64,000 bases of DNA from Anoxybacterium sp963668245 (GCA_963668245.2 CAXXKB010000006.1:1-64000), one strand, 5' to 3'; counted from the stretch's first letter, positions 52,901-61,873 are shown. Translations and numbers: made by a program. Notes: generated from the letters alone by a model not told the origin.

Positions 52901-53479
52901 TCCAGAGATATGACAAGGGCAGAAGTGATTGTGATGTTTTCAAGGCTATTGACGCAAAAGATGGATATAGAGCAGACCTATAGCACCTCGTTTTATGATG
53001 TGAAAGGCACAGAATGGTATGCCAATGCCATTGGATTTATGGAACAGTTTGGACTGATCAAGGGATATGACGGTACTTTTAGACCAAATGAATCCATAAC
53101 ACGGGCAGAATTTGCAGTAATTGCTTCTCGATTTGACTCAATGGAAACTTCTGTTTCAAGCGGATTCGAAGATGTATCTGACGGTTACTGGGCAAGTAAA
53201 GAAATTGCACTTGCTGTAGCAAAGGGCTGGATCAAAGGGTATCCAGATGGAACTTTTAGACCTGACAGCAACATCACCCGTGCAGAGGTAGTTACATTAG
53301 TCAATCGGATGTTAGAGAGAAAAGGGGACACGGTATATCTTCAAGCAGAAAGTATTAGTATTCAGCAGTATACAGACTTAAATTCTTCAAATTGGGCATA
53401 CCAAGATATTATGGAGGCATCCCATGATCATCAGTATGAAAAAGAAGATACCGTAGAGACTTGGACAGAGGCAAATTAA
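49952..53479 (+). CDS. Giant SLH surface protein, 3' part: InlB/Flg_new repeats and three SLH domains
   Basis: 1,175 residues in the same frame as the preceding fragment; 21 codons between the TGA and this ATG are also coding-like. It contains many Listeria-Bacteroides (Flg_new) repeats of about 70 residues (FxxNGGxx.. GYxFxGWxxxxxG.. YAxW), then a carboxypeptidase-regulatory-like beta domain (GNVIDDATPVQV, FTIYNVPAGTYNL). A Ser/Thr-rich linker leads to three SLH repeats at the C-terminus (YTDDSFRASRDMTRAEV, YDGTFRPNESITRAEF, YPDGTFRPDSNITRAEV). It would be an adhesin- or S-layer-like protein. By itself this part has no signal peptide or ribosome site. Confidence 0.8.
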   Translation: MPPDPTNGANYFTGWNTLAAPSTQSPGTWFNSASQVNGNIEVFAQWNSKETKLAAFYDNYDGSGGSIIARVYSNGQSNNFNGTLPVIDRSGYVFGGWYLNDQTCSGAPAAEISTQGNYYAKWTLANYTVRFLENAGGDTVNGMPADKSITSGIFETIPPEPTRNDYAFIEWNRNNDGTGEAMYPSTVISASTSVSAIWQSSKNVIFDGNGGKTIDNNNNEVNTQTILAIDGVLQIKPQPPEQSGFTFLGWGTSSGATTTVDISDVSAYNTLYAVWSPIYQVIFDAHDGDWGGTPATTQTAVSTAYGSVLYIPVSPTRLGYDFSYWCLQSDGTGGSFTMTTEITGNNTMVYAIWTPVASGSKTVTYQSNGGSSVAAQTTTQIDTAPSPTKTGYILENWYNDPNLDGANKVTFPYVVTTDITLYAAWTPNGNTGYTVEHYVMDEAGAYPSSPTATDNNTGTTDATLTLSSLVKGSLVVVGGIGYSSGTVDGNTVTESAIAADGTRVVKLYYERSQYTLTLSAGTGTSNVSGAGVYYYGQTIQLSVDVDNGYLWSQWTSNSTSVLGHQNTQNGMITMPVGSLTLMANATAISPTGYTVTLNDNGGSGGSGTVIASYGSAMPTATKPVRSGYNFLGYYDATSGGNQYYNSSMTSVRNWDYNQNKTLYASWYGADVSGNVIDDATPVQVVTGASIKIMLGNTQYGNTAITAADGSFTIYNVPAGTYNLIMTLGDKTEIIVITISGNTLVANVGTILFPLGNASSALKLQGTSTPAIVIGNLHPEAENYLTSEGGIGFVKVEMTVEETSANITTNAAVLTAINQMSSNAQASGETIGIFLDMNIERYQRALDTAPWSYTGKIDKTSGLIQIVIPIPGSLQGKSNYIVYRYHNNVVNQITSVPNIDLEYLTWNAEKTILTMYVKKFSVYAISYPNTVSASSSSGSSSKTTVATTAAIVSEQAITVTGVPQLDKVNHMVYMQGYTDDSFRASRDMTRAEVIVMFSRLLTQKMDIEQTYSTSFYDVKGTEWYANAIGFMEQFGLIKGYDGTFRPNESITRAEFAVIASRFDSMETSVSSGFEDVSDGYWASKEIALAVAKGWIKGYPDGTFRPDSNITRAEVVTLVNRMLERKGDTVYLQAESISIQQYTDLNSSNWAYQDIMEASHDHQYEKEDTVETWTEAN

Positions 53480-53506
53480 TCCTTCGTAAATATGCTTTTT
53501 CAAAAG

Positions 53507-53537
53507 GCCGAGTCCTGCAGATAATCAGGAGTCGGTC
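53507..53537 (+). terminator. Terminator of the giant surface protein gene
   Basis: GGCCGAGTCCTG and CAGGAGTCGGTC pair, followed by TTATTATA. Confidence 0.7.
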
Positions 53538-53576
53538 TTATTATAGTTAAAAACTTTTGTGTCTTTTTTGCAAGGG

Positions 53577-53615
53577 TTGATTTTTCATCCAAATAGTGTC
53601 ATAGTGGATGAAAAA
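53577..53615 (+). promoter_or_regulatory. Promoter with overlapping inverted repeat
   Basis: TTGATT (53577-53582) and CATAGT (53600-53605) are 17 bp apart. A perfect 10-bp inverted repeat (TTTTTCATCC 53581-53590 / GGATGAAAAA 53606-53615) spans the promoter and could be an operator. Confidence 0.5.
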
Positions 53616-53635
53616 GCAATCAGAGGAGAGGCAAA

Positions 53636-54139
53636 ATGAATTATATTACACATGGAATCGGAGGAGTGGGAGCTGGGTTGCTTATGGCATCTGTTTTAGG
53701 TTCAAAAAGTCCAGAGTTGGTACAACCTGTTATGCTTTCTGGGGCTGTCATTGGGTCCCTTTTTCCTGATATTGATCATCATCAAAGCTACATTGCGCGA
53801 AAGATTCCGATGATATCGGTGATTGTTTCATCTGTATTTAAGCATCAAGGCTTTTTACATTCACCTTTGTTTCTAATCCTAGCTGGAATTGTGACAGTAG
53901 GGATTAGCAATACAATGCTGATGGGAGAACAACAAAGCACCGCAAATTTATTTCTATTCGGATTTTTGCCAGGGATTTTTTCTCATATTGTGCTTGATAC
54001 GTTAAACATTCAGGGGATTCCGTGGTTATGGCCAAGTAAAAAAAGATTTCATATTTTATCGATTCGAACCAACAGCGGGGCAGAAAAAATTTTTACAGCA
54101 GTACTGAGCGCATGTGTTGCATCGTTTTATTTTTTATAA
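53636..54139 (+). CDS. Membrane-bound metal-dependent hydrolase (YdjM/DUF457 family)
   Basis: 167 residues. FPDIDHHQS near residue 45 and KHQGFLHSP near residue 80 are the His/Asp clusters of the DUF457/YdjM family, set between four or five hydrophobic segments; a further SHIVLDTLNIQGIPWLWP follows. Members are predicted membrane hydrolases with unknown substrate. A GAGGAGAGG ribosome site precedes it. It is the first gene of a three-gene operon with an MprF-like enzyme and an alpha/beta hydrolase. Confidence 0.85.
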   Translation: MNYITHGIGGVGAGLLMASVLGSKSPELVQPVMLSGAVIGSLFPDIDHHQSYIARKIPMISVIVSSVFKHQGFLHSPLFLILAGIVTVGISNTMLMGEQQSTANLFLFGFLPGIFSHIVLDTLNIQGIPWLWPSKKRFHILSIRTNSGAEKIFTAVLSACVASFYFL

Positions 54140-54168
54140 GACAGAATCAACAGAAGGGGAGGGATAGG

Positions 54169-55869
54169 ATGAAAGAGTCGTTGAAAAGAATTGTTCAGAA
54201 TACAAGCATTATATTTTTATTGTTTATTGCAGTAAAAGATTTTATTATTTCATTGCCTTTTAAAAACTCTCCTCATATGCAGATGCTGTATTACCATATT
54301 GACATGCAGGACACGATGTTTTTTCGTGGAGGGATTTCCCTCGTGGTGAGCGTAGTCATGATCCTTTTAGCTTTTAGTTTGATGAAACGGGTAAGAGCAG
54401 CATGGATGGGAGAAATTCTTCTTTTGACAATTTCCATTGCGCTGCAAAGCATGTATTATCAAAAGTATGCCTTGCACATGATTATATTTGAGTTTTTGGT
54501 TCTCGTTGTTCTTTTGGCATCGGCAGATGATTTTACCAAGATGCCCGCACGGAGAAATCTCAGTAGATCACTGGCGTATCTTTCTGCTGCATTTGTATTG
54601 TTCTTACTGAACATTACCCTTGGTGTATTTTTGATCCATGGTGATATTGACAGCATAGCATCTCTCAAAACAGCGCTTGGAAATACAATTGAGATGCTCT
54701 TTTTCTTCAACACTTCCTTTGTGGAAAAGAACCACCTTGCTATGACAGTTTACACCGGAAGTATGTTCGCGATTTTTTGGATACAGCTCTTTATTGCACT
54801 GATTTTTGTTTTGCGTCCGTTTGCAATAAAGTATTTCAAAAAAAATAGCGATTTGGATCGGATACAGACAATGCTTCATAAAGGTGGACAAAATCCCATG
54901 TCCTATTTGGCGTTGGAAGATGATAAGCAATATTTTTTTGGAACATATGTGGAAGGCGTATGCGCTTATACCACCGTAGGCAATGTGATGGTCGTTTGTG
55001 GAGATCCAATTTGTGAAGACTACTTGGCAGCTGCGTTTATCAATGAAATAATGCTTTTTGTTAAAAAACAACAGATGGATATTGTATTTCTGAACGTGAC
55101 GGATGCAAACCTAGAGCATTATAAAAATCATCAATTTGGGATCATGAAATATGGAGAAGACGCTTGCTTTCAACTATCAGAATACGAACTGAAGGGCGGC
55201 GCGGTAGCAAAAGTTCGCGCGGCAATCAATCGTGCCAATCGTGAAGGTGTCCAAGTACTTGAATACGAGCCGCTGAAGGAAAAAAACGAATTGATAGAGA
55301 GCGAGATGAATGGGATTACAGATGAATGGATGAAGCAAAAGAACATGCCTGAGATGAAATTTATGCTGGGAGGGCTAGGTTTAGAAGACCCTAGAGAACG
55401 AAGGTATTTTTATGCAGTGGACTCCAGTGGTGTGATGCAAGCTTTTGTTGTGTTTTTGCCCTATGAAGGAGGCAGGGGATACTTAGCAGATGTAACCCGG
55501 AGAAAATCGAATGCAACACAAGGCTCTCTTGAAAAAATCATATATATGGCATTTATGAAAATGAAGGAAGAGGGAGTAATTTGGGGCAACATGGGTTTGT
55601 CTCCATTATACAACGTTTCTGACAAAGAGAAAGCTTCTCTTGGCGAACGTATCAGCAATTATATTTATGAAAATCTCAATGAGGCATATGATTTCAAATC
55701 ACTGCATCATTCCAAAGAAAAATATGCGCCGACCCATTGGATTCCAAGATATATTGTGTATTATCCTAGACCAATCACAGTACGCTACGCGTATGCGATT
55801 GTGAGAGCGCAAAATCCAACCAATTTGTTTTCTCTAATAAAAAGTCAAATGAAAGGAAAAAAGGACTGA
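54169..55869 (+). CDS. MprF-like membrane protein with phosphatidylglycerol lysyltransferase (DUF2156) domain
   Basis: 566 residues from the ATG at 54169, with GGGGAGGG upstream. Six transmembrane helices (about 10-230) precede a cytosolic DUF2156 domain made of two GNAT-like folds (NPMSYLALEDDKQYFF, GDPICEDY, YELKGGAVAKVRAAINRANREG, YLADVTRRKSNATQGSLEKIIYMAF, WGNMGLSPL). MprF enzymes transfer an amino acid from tRNA to phosphatidylglycerol and flip the lipid, giving resistance to cationic peptides. This protein has fewer helices than full MprF, so a flippase role is doubtful. Confidence 0.85.
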   Translation: MKESLKRIVQNTSIIFLLFIAVKDFIISLPFKNSPHMQMLYYHIDMQDTMFFRGGISLVVSVVMILLAFSLMKRVRAAWMGEILLLTISIALQSMYYQKYALHMIIFEFLVLVVLLASADDFTKMPARRNLSRSLAYLSAAFVLFLLNITLGVFLIHGDIDSIASLKTALGNTIEMLFFFNTSFVEKNHLAMTVYTGSMFAIFWIQLFIALIFVLRPFAIKYFKKNSDLDRIQTMLHKGGQNPMSYLALEDDKQYFFGTYVEGVCAYTTVGNVMVVCGDPICEDYLAAAFINEIMLFVKKQQMDIVFLNVTDANLEHYKNHQFGIMKYGEDACFQLSEYELKGGAVAKVRAAINRANREGVQVLEYEPLKEKNELIESEMNGITDEWMKQKNMPEMKFMLGGLGLEDPRERRYFYAVDSSGVMQAFVVFLPYEGGRGYLADVTRRKSNATQGSLEKIIYMAFMKMKEEGVIWGNMGLSPLYNVSDKEKASLGERISNYIYENLNEAYDFKSLHHSKEKYAPTHWIPRYIVYYPRPITVRYAYAIVRAQNPTNLFSLIKSQMKGKKD

Positions 55870-55872
55870 AGC

Positions 55873-56616
55873 ATGAAGAGCGAGACAAAAGAGGCATATA
55901 TCGTGTCTCAAAAAGCGAAAATATTTTATCAGTGTTATGGAGAGGGTTTTCCGATTATACTGCTTCATGGCAATCATCAAAATCGAAATTCCTTTCGGAA
56001 GCAAATAGAATATTTCTCGGATCGTTTTCAAGTGATTGCAGTGGATAGCAGAGGACATGGTCAATCAGAGCTTCAAACCAAAAAACTAACGCTAAATTTG
56101 ATGGCAGAAGATGTACATACCTTGTTGGATCAACTTGGTATAGAACATTGCTATTTGATTGGGTTCAGCGATGGAGGCAATGTGGCATTACAGCTTGGAC
56201 TTACGGCACAAGAGCATTTGATGGGTATTGTTTGCATCGGATCAAATCTCTCGTTAGAAGGACTAAAGTGGTGGTTTCGTTGGTCCGTTCGCACTGCGCA
56301 TTTTTTGCTTGGACTGTTTCAAAAGATTGGCAGACTAGATCTCACAACACAAAAAATTGCACTGGTCGCGAAGACCCAAAGTCTGAATCCAGAAGTGCTT
56401 CAAAACATAGAAATACCAGTGCTTGTTGTAACAGGAGAACACGATATTGTCAAACGAGACCATAGCATGTGCATCGTAAAAAATCTTTCCAGAGGAGAGC
56501 TATTCGTTGTTTCTGGTGGTGGTCACAATGTTCTTGTAAAAAAACATGAAAATCTCAATGCTAATATTATGAACTTTTTCAATCAAGTGAAACAGAAAAG
56601 AGGAAGTATCACATGA
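55873..56616 (+). CDS. Alpha/beta hydrolase
   Basis: 247 residues. Oxyanion region LLHGNHQN, strand VIAVDSRGHGQS, nucleophile S99 in GFSDGG, acid in VVTGEHDIV and histidine in SGGGHNV form a complete catalytic triad. The substrate is unknown. It lies 3 nt after the MprF-like gene, so lipid or ester chemistry in the envelope is possible (inference). Confidence 0.88.
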   Translation: MKSETKEAYIVSQKAKIFYQCYGEGFPIILLHGNHQNRNSFRKQIEYFSDRFQVIAVDSRGHGQSELQTKKLTLNLMAEDVHTLLDQLGIEHCYLIGFSDGGNVALQLGLTAQEHLMGIVCIGSNLSLEGLKWWFRWSVRTAHFLLGLFQKIGRLDLTTQKIALVAKTQSLNPEVLQNIEIPVLVVTGEHDIVKRDHSMCIVKNLSRGELFVVSGGGHNVLVKKHENLNANIMNFFNQVKQKRGSIT

Positions 56617-56688
56617 AATTTTGTTGGATTACAGTAACGGTAAAACCAATCTTTGTCCAGTGAATGAATAGGAAAAGGAGGGCATGGT

Positions 56689-58179
56689 ATGCGTCTAGAA
56701 TTGATCTCCATACACAATTATAGAAATCTTGATGGAGTGACAATACATTTTAACCCCGAGTCAAACTATGTAGTAGGAGAGAATAACATTGGAAAAAGCA
56801 ATTTGCTTGATCTCATTACCATCGTTTGCCATGCAAAGAGTTTTCAAGAAAGTGATTATCTAGACCCTTCACTTCCGATTGCGATTGAGATAACAATAAG
56901 CCAGCGGTTTTTCCAGTCTCAAGAAAAACAGAATGCTAAAAATCAGCATGACTATATAGAGCATAAATTGCGATTGAATCAGTATATTACCGATACTTGC
57001 CCAAGGCTAGAGCCAGTGGAACCATTAGAGGGGTTTACCTATGGTGATCTAAGAAAGATGCACTTTTTCATGCACGATACCAATTTGAATGAAGTCGTAA
57101 GTGCCTTGCCTTTTATCAACCAAGGTGAATTTCCTTTTATAGAGAGAGCAAAAAACAGCTTAATAGAGCGGCTACGTGAATTTTATTTCAGTAAAGCAAC
57201 TCCATTTTTAGATAGTCTGATTGAGGGTACGGATGGGAGAAAACGGTTGCCAGTGATACTTGCCATTGACGAACCAGAAATACATTTGCACCCATATATG
57301 CAACGGTCATTACTAAACTATTATAAGCGAGTATTGTCAAATGAAGATGATGACTTTCTAAAGGAAATCAAAGAATCTTTTGGAATCGATGGGTTAGAAG
57401 GACAACTGATTTTGGTAACCCATTCGACAGATGCATTGGTGGATAATCACAGAAATATCATCCGTTTTTATAAAGAAACGGACGGCAAAACAAGGGCAAT
57501 CAGTGGTATGGATATTGATATTAAGATCGATATCGAAAAACACCTTCTGATGCATTTCCCAGATATCAAGGAGGCATTTTATGCCAAATGTGTACTGATC
57601 GTTGAAGGGGAGACCGAGTATGGCTGTATTCGTGGATTTAGCAATACTTTAAAAATCCCTATGGACGATTACGGGATTTGTTTTGTCAATGCCCATGGAG
57701 AAGGCTCTATCCATAAACTAAAAAAACTGTTTGATCATTTTAAGATTCCATCCGTTTTAATTTATGATTCGGACGTAAAAGAAGGAAAACTTCCAGGCAA
57801 AAACTCGTTTTTTACCAAAGAAGTGTGCTTTGAGATGGATATTGTAGATAAACTTATTTCGCAGAACAGAGAAGATCTTTTGAGAGAAATTGCAGTAGAA
57901 CTGAAATCCAACGCGATGCGATATACAATGGAAGAAGATTTTATAAAAAAACCATTTAAAAAAATCGGGTATCACTTAGAAGGCTATCAGCCATTGTCTT
58001 TAAGTGAGCTGGATCCAAACAAAAAAGACGAATATAAGGCGTTGTACTTTGCCTGGTACTATGTACGAAAAGGGATTATGATTGGAAGAATTATCGGCAA
58101 TGCCCTTCCAACGAATTGCATTCCAGACTGCTATATAGATGCAATCCGAAGAGCGAAAGAACTCTCTACAAGTCTATAA
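56689..58179 (+). CDS. OLD-family ATPase/TOPRIM nuclease
   Basis: 496 residues. N-terminal ABC-type ATPase: Walker A GENNIGKS (30-37), Walker B LAIDEPEIHLHP (D194, E195) and H-loop VTHSTD (H245). C-terminal TOPRIM: LIVEGETE (E306) and IYDSD (D360, D362). This order defines overcoming-lysogenization-defect (OLD) nucleases, which act in phage defence or DNA repair. No UvrD-like helicase (GajB) and no reverse transcriptase (PARIS/retron-type partner) adjoin it, so it is a class 1 stand-alone member. AAAAGGAGGGC precedes the ATG. Confidence 0.88.
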   Translation: MRLELISIHNYRNLDGVTIHFNPESNYVVGENNIGKSNLLDLITIVCHAKSFQESDYLDPSLPIAIEITISQRFFQSQEKQNAKNQHDYIEHKLRLNQYITDTCPRLEPVEPLEGFTYGDLRKMHFFMHDTNLNEVVSALPFINQGEFPFIERAKNSLIERLREFYFSKATPFLDSLIEGTDGRKRLPVILAIDEPEIHLHPYMQRSLLNYYKRVLSNEDDDFLKEIKESFGIDGLEGQLILVTHSTDALVDNHRNIIRFYKETDGKTRAISGMDIDIKIDIEKHLLMHFPDIKEAFYAKCVLIVEGETEYGCIRGFSNTLKIPMDDYGICFVNAHGEGSIHKLKKLFDHFKIPSVLIYDSDVKEGKLPGKNSFFTKEVCFEMDIVDKLISQNREDLLREIAVELKSNAMRYTMEEDFIKKPFKKIGYHLEGYQPLSLSELDPNKKDEYKALYFAWYYVRKGIMIGRIIGNALPTNCIPDCYIDAIRRAKELSTSL

Positions 58180-58188
58180 ATCCTATAT

Positions 58189-58244
58189 AAAAAGACACTG
58201 GATGAGGTGTGATGCAGATGCAAAAACCGTCAACCGTGTCTTTT
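58189..58244. terminator. Possible terminator between the OLD and PiT genes
   Basis: AAAAAGACAC pairs with GTGTCTTTT across a large loop. The two genes are convergent, so it may serve both. The loop is long, which weakens the call. Confidence 0.4.
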
Positions 58245-58289
58245 ATATTTCAATGATAATATCCTAGTTGAAACTTTTCATGCTTCTCT

Positions 58290-59306
58290 TTAAAGAAATA
58301 GCTGAAAGAGATAAGTGAGTCCTGCACCCAAAGCTACCGTGATTGGAATGGTAAGTACCCAAGCCCACACGATATCTTTAGCAAGTCCCCATCTTACGGC
58401 AGAGACTCTCTTAGAGGAGCCTACTCCCATGATCGCTGTGGAGACTACATGAGTAGTGCTGACTGGAGCGCCTAGAGCAGTTGCAGTTTCTATTACCATG
58501 GCAGCTGCTGTCTGTGCTGCAAAACCGCTAACTGGTTTTAGCTTTGTAAGTCCCATCCCCATGGTTTTGATGATTCTCTTTCCTCCAACTGCGGTTCCAA
58601 GCCCGATGACAACAGCACAAGTCAATTTTACTTCCCAAGGGACATCGCTATCTTGTGTAAGAATGCCTGCGTTGATCAAGGCTAGAGTGATAATACCCAT
58701 TGTCTTTTGAGCATCATTGTTCCCGTGGGAGTATGCCATAAAGGCAGCGGATAAAATTTGAAGTTTTGAGAATAATCGATTGACCACAATGTTGGACACC
58801 GCTGCAAAGAGCTTATACAGCACCGACATGATGATAAAACCTGCGATAAGACCAAATAGTGGAGATAGAAATAATGGTAAAACAACCTTTCCTAAAACAC
58901 CTCCACTGATTCCATCTGACCAGATGATTTTATCAAGACTCATTGAATATACGAGAGCAGCTCCAACCAAACCGCCAATCAAAGCGTGAGAGGAACTGCT
59001 TGGTATACCAAAATACCAGGTGATTAAATTCCAAATGATTGCAGCCACTAAAGCTGCTACAATAACATATTGGGCAACACTACCATGGACAAGACCTTTA
59101 TAAATGGTTTTGGCAACCTTATCGCTGGCCAGTGCACCGAGAAAATTCATGAAAGCCGTTAAAAATATTGCTGCTGTGGGTGCCATTACCCGTGTTGACA
59201 CAGACGTTGCAATTGCATTTGCTGTATCATGAAATCCATTGATAAACTCAAAAGTCAGTGCTAGTACGATTACAATGACTAGACTAAGACTAATTCCATC
59301 AAGCAT
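58290..59306 (-). CDS. pit: PiT family inorganic phosphate transporter
   Basis: 338 residues with the two PiT repeats: NGFHDTANAIATSVSTRV at the start and SHGNNDAQKTMGIITLAL in the middle, with GIPSSSSHALIGG and GAPVSTTHVVSTAIMG after each. It moves phosphate with H+ or Na+ across the membrane. GAAAGGAGT precedes the ATG. The PhoU-like DUF47 partner often found beside PiT is not in the window. Confidence 0.92.
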   Translation of the reverse strand: MLDGISLSLVIVIVLALTFEFINGFHDTANAIATSVSTRVMAPTAAIFLTAFMNFLGALASDKVAKTIYKGLVHGSVAQYVIVAALVAAIIWNLITWYFGIPSSSSHALIGGLVGAALVYSMSLDKIIWSDGISGGVLGKVVLPLFLSPLFGLIAGFIIMSVLYKLFAAVSNIVVNRLFSKLQILSAAFMAYSHGNNDAQKTMGIITLALINAGILTQDSDVPWEVKLTCAVVIGLGTAVGGKRIIKTMGMGLTKLKPVSGFAAQTAAAMVIETATALGAPVSTTHVVSTAIMGVGSSKRVSAVRWGLAKDIVWAWVLTIPITVALGAGLTYLFQLFL

Positions 59307-59678
59307 ATCTTGTTAGTACTCCTTTCAATTTGCTGCAACCAAATCAAGCTGTTGCAACATAAACGACTCAAGTCTGAGCATTTTCATACATTTTAGAGTA
59401 TCGATTGAAGAAAACAAGTCTGATTGTCCATGAATGGAGGTCTAGACCGCATCTTAACATACTCTTAACAAACGATTCTATCATAGCATCTTTACCCCAA
59501 AATTTCAATACAAACAACAAATGTAAAATTTGTGTGAAGATATGGACGAAACGATATAACTGTGCTATGATTTCAATTGTCATATATAAATATATGAAAG
59601 AAACCGAAAAAAGTGATGCGATTTTAGACCATTCGAAAGAAAACCGCATACAAATAACATTAAAACGGAGGACAAAAA
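59307..59678. other. Divergent intergenic region between PiT and hemerythrin genes
   Basis: 372 bases, very AT-rich. A short inverted repeat (GTTGCAAC-like, around 59332-59358) lies upstream of the PiT gene. I found no confident -35/-10 pair. A 99-codon frame on the plus strand (59405-59704) overlaps the hemerythrin start and has no ribosome site. Confidence 0.5.
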
Positions 59679-60095
59679 ATGTTTGTATGGAAAAAAGAAT
59701 TTGAATTAGGTATTCCAACCATAGATCAACAGCATAAAACCCTATTGGACATTGGAAATCGGATTAGTAGCCTAATACAAGAACATGAAGAAGGTGATGA
59801 TAACTATGAAGATATCTTCAATGTAGTTGAAGAATTGAAATCATACACTATTTATCATTTTGACACAGAAGAAGAGCTTTTGGTAAAACATGATTATCCT
59901 GACTATGATAATCATAAAAAAGAACATGACGATTTTATTAACTATATTGAGTCAGTAGACCTTGCAGCAGTAGATGATGCGCAAAAACAATTTTTAACAG
60001 AACTACTTGAAAAGTTGATTAAATGGGTGTTTAATCATATTCTAAATACAGATTATCTGTATAAAGGCCACATGCTAGAAGCAGGAGTAGCATAG
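59679..60095 (+). CDS. Bacteriohemerythrin
   Basis: 138 residues. The di-iron ligand pattern is complete: DQQHKTLL, YHFDTEEELL (H and E), HKKEHDDF (two H), and HILNTDYLY with the final H and D. Hemerythrins bind O2 reversibly at a carboxylate-bridged di-iron site; in anaerobes they supply or scavenge oxygen. It is a single-gene unit with a GGAGG ribosome site and a terminator behind. Confidence 0.92.
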   Translation: MFVWKKEFELGIPTIDQQHKTLLDIGNRISSLIQEHEEGDDNYEDIFNVVEELKSYTIYHFDTEEELLVKHDYPDYDNHKKEHDDFINYIESVDLAAVDDAQKQFLTELLEKLIKWVFNHILNTDYLYKGHMLEAGVA

Positions 60096-60132
60096 AAACG
60101 TATATAGCAATTCAGTCAAATAATCGAAATCA

Positions 60133-60180
60133 GAAAGTTCAACGGAGAACTCCTAGGAAATCCCTGTTGAACTTTTTTAT
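60133..60180. terminator. Bidirectional terminator between hemerythrin and helicase genes
   Basis: AAAGTTCAAC.GGA pairs with TCC.GTTGAACTTT and is followed by T-rich sequence on the plus strand. Confidence 0.75.
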
Positions 60181-60229
60181 TATGCAAGAAATGTCAAAAT
60201 GCATATCGCAGATATGCATTGAAAAAAAT

Positions 60230-61681
60230 TTAACCTCGTTTTACCCGAAGTAACTTGCCTTTTACCTTCTTTGTTTTAAAGGCGTTTAATACTGCTCTTT
60301 CTTTTCCATCAAATATTTCTACGTTGGTGATAGTATCTCTAATATCTACTTTCCCGATGTCTTCATTAGAAATCCCTTCCACGCTTCGAATTGCGGACAC
60401 AAAATCAATTGCCCTCAGTTTACTGTTGCTTCTGCCTGCACTGAACTGGACGAAAGCTTTCTGACCTTTGCGATTTTCTAATTTATGACGTCCCTTGGCA
60501 GTGGGGCGCTCTGCTTCTGACTTCGGCTTTCTTGTTATATGACCGCCTTTGCATGGGATTGAATAACCAAGGTATTTCTCTAGCTCACGAAATCGATCTA
60601 TTTCGCTTGGGATAACCATTGTGATGGCGATTCCGTGTTGATCAACGCGACCAGTTCTGCCGATCCGATGAACATACTGTTCGTGCTCAAAAGGGACCCC
60701 ATAGTTGATAACATGTGTGACTCCCTGCACGTGCAATCCTCTTGCAGCCACATCAGTGGCGATTAATATTTTGTGCTCACCCCGCTTAAAAGAGATTAGC
60801 TTTTCTGTTCTTCTTTGCTGATCCATTCCTCCGTGAACTGCACAAACAGAGTTACTCCATTTACCAAGGATCGCAAGTAGGTTATCCACCTGTTCCTTTG
60901 TATTGCAAAAGATAATAGCCTTTCTGGGATGCTCTCTTTCGATAACATTCTTCATAAAATCAACTTTTTTTAGACCATCTACTGCATAGTAGATTTGTGC
61001 AATTTTGTCAAGACTGGACACTTCTGGTTCAATCTCGATATTTTCAGGATGTATCATGTATTGCGTGCTCAGGGCATTGACTTCTTCTGGCATGGTTGCA
61101 GAAAACAGCAGAGTCACACGATCCCTTGGTAGTTTTGCAATAATTGCTTCAATCTGATTTTGAAAGCCCATCATCAACATTTCATCTGCTTCGTCGATGA
61201 CCAGATATTTGATATCCTGAAGCTTTACGTTTTTATTTAAAATGTGATCCATCATTCTGCCCGGTGTCGCTACGATTACGTGAGGCGTATTTTTTTGCAA
61301 CTCTTTTCGTTGATCTGCCATAGGCTGTTTCCCATACAGGGCGCAGCATTTCAATTCCATATATTTTCCGATATCCACGAAATCCATTTTGATTTGTTCT
61401 GCCAACTCTCGTGTTGGTGCGAGAACCAACGCTTGAGGTTTCTCAAGTTCGGTATTGATGTTCTGACAAATTGGTATCGCAAAGGCGGCAGTTTTTCCGC
61501 TGCCTGTTTGTGATTTGACGGTTAAATCCTTGCCGTCTAAAATCATCGGAATTGTTTTTGCCTGTACCTCTAACGGATGCTTGAAGCCTAACTCACTCAG
61601 CGCTTTTTTAATTTCATTGTCAAGGGGATACTCTTTAAATTTTTCAAGAGTATCCCCTTGAAGCTTTTCTGGTGTATTCAT
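60230..61681 (-). CDS. dbpA: DEAD-box RNA helicase with DbpA RNA-binding domain
   Basis: 483 residues. Helicase motifs in order: Q motif (GFKHPLEVQAKTIP), I (SQTGSGKTAA), Ia (PTRELAEQ), Ib (TPGRMMDH), II (DEAD), III (SAT), IV (IIFCNTK), V (ATDVAARGLHV) and VI (YVHRIGRTGR). A basic linker leads to the C-terminal DbpA/YxiN domain (about 405-483, with RAIDFVSAIRSVEGI, IGKVDIRD and KGKLLRVKRG), which in relatives binds 23S hairpin 92 for large-subunit assembly. It ends at a shared terminator. Confidence 0.9.
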   Translation of the reverse strand: MNTPEKLQGDTLEKFKEYPLDNEIKKALSELGFKHPLEVQAKTIPMILDGKDLTVKSQTGSGKTAAFAIPICQNINTELEKPQALVLAPTRELAEQIKMDFVDIGKYMELKCCALYGKQPMADQRKELQKNTPHVIVATPGRMMDHILNKNVKLQDIKYLVIDEADEMLMMGFQNQIEAIIAKLPRDRVTLLFSATMPEEVNALSTQYMIHPENIEIEPEVSSLDKIAQIYYAVDGLKKVDFMKNVIEREHPRKAIIFCNTKEQVDNLLAILGKWSNSVCAVHGGMDQQRRTEKLISFKRGEHKILIATDVAARGLHVQGVTHVINYGVPFEHEQYVHRIGRTGRVDQHGIAITMVIPSEIDRFRELEKYLGYSIPCKGGHITRKPKSEAERPTAKGRHKLENRKGQKAFVQFSAGRSNSKLRAIDFVSAIRSVEGISNEDIGKVDIRDTITNVEIFDGKERAVLNAFKTKKVKGKLLRVKRG

Positions 61682-61873
61682 AATGTAACCTCTTCCTAAA
61701 CTGTATACGATTCTATACCAATAGATTAATTTCTTAGCTATTCTTATTAACCCGATTTTTCTTACTATTATAATACCGCATTATTTCAAAAAATACATGA
61801 CTATATTTTTATCTCCTTCGTGTGGCAAACCAAACCATTTCTAGTGATAGACCAGATGCTGAAAGATAAACTA

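Noticed and set aside
56689..58179. Gabija (GajAB) defence system
   Set aside because: The GajA-like gene is present but no GajB helicase lies on either side; the next gene is a convergent phosphate transporter.
59405..59704. 99-codon plus-strand frame before the hemerythrin gene
   Set aside because: Overlaps the hemerythrin start in another frame, lacks a ribosome site and has AT-driven composition.
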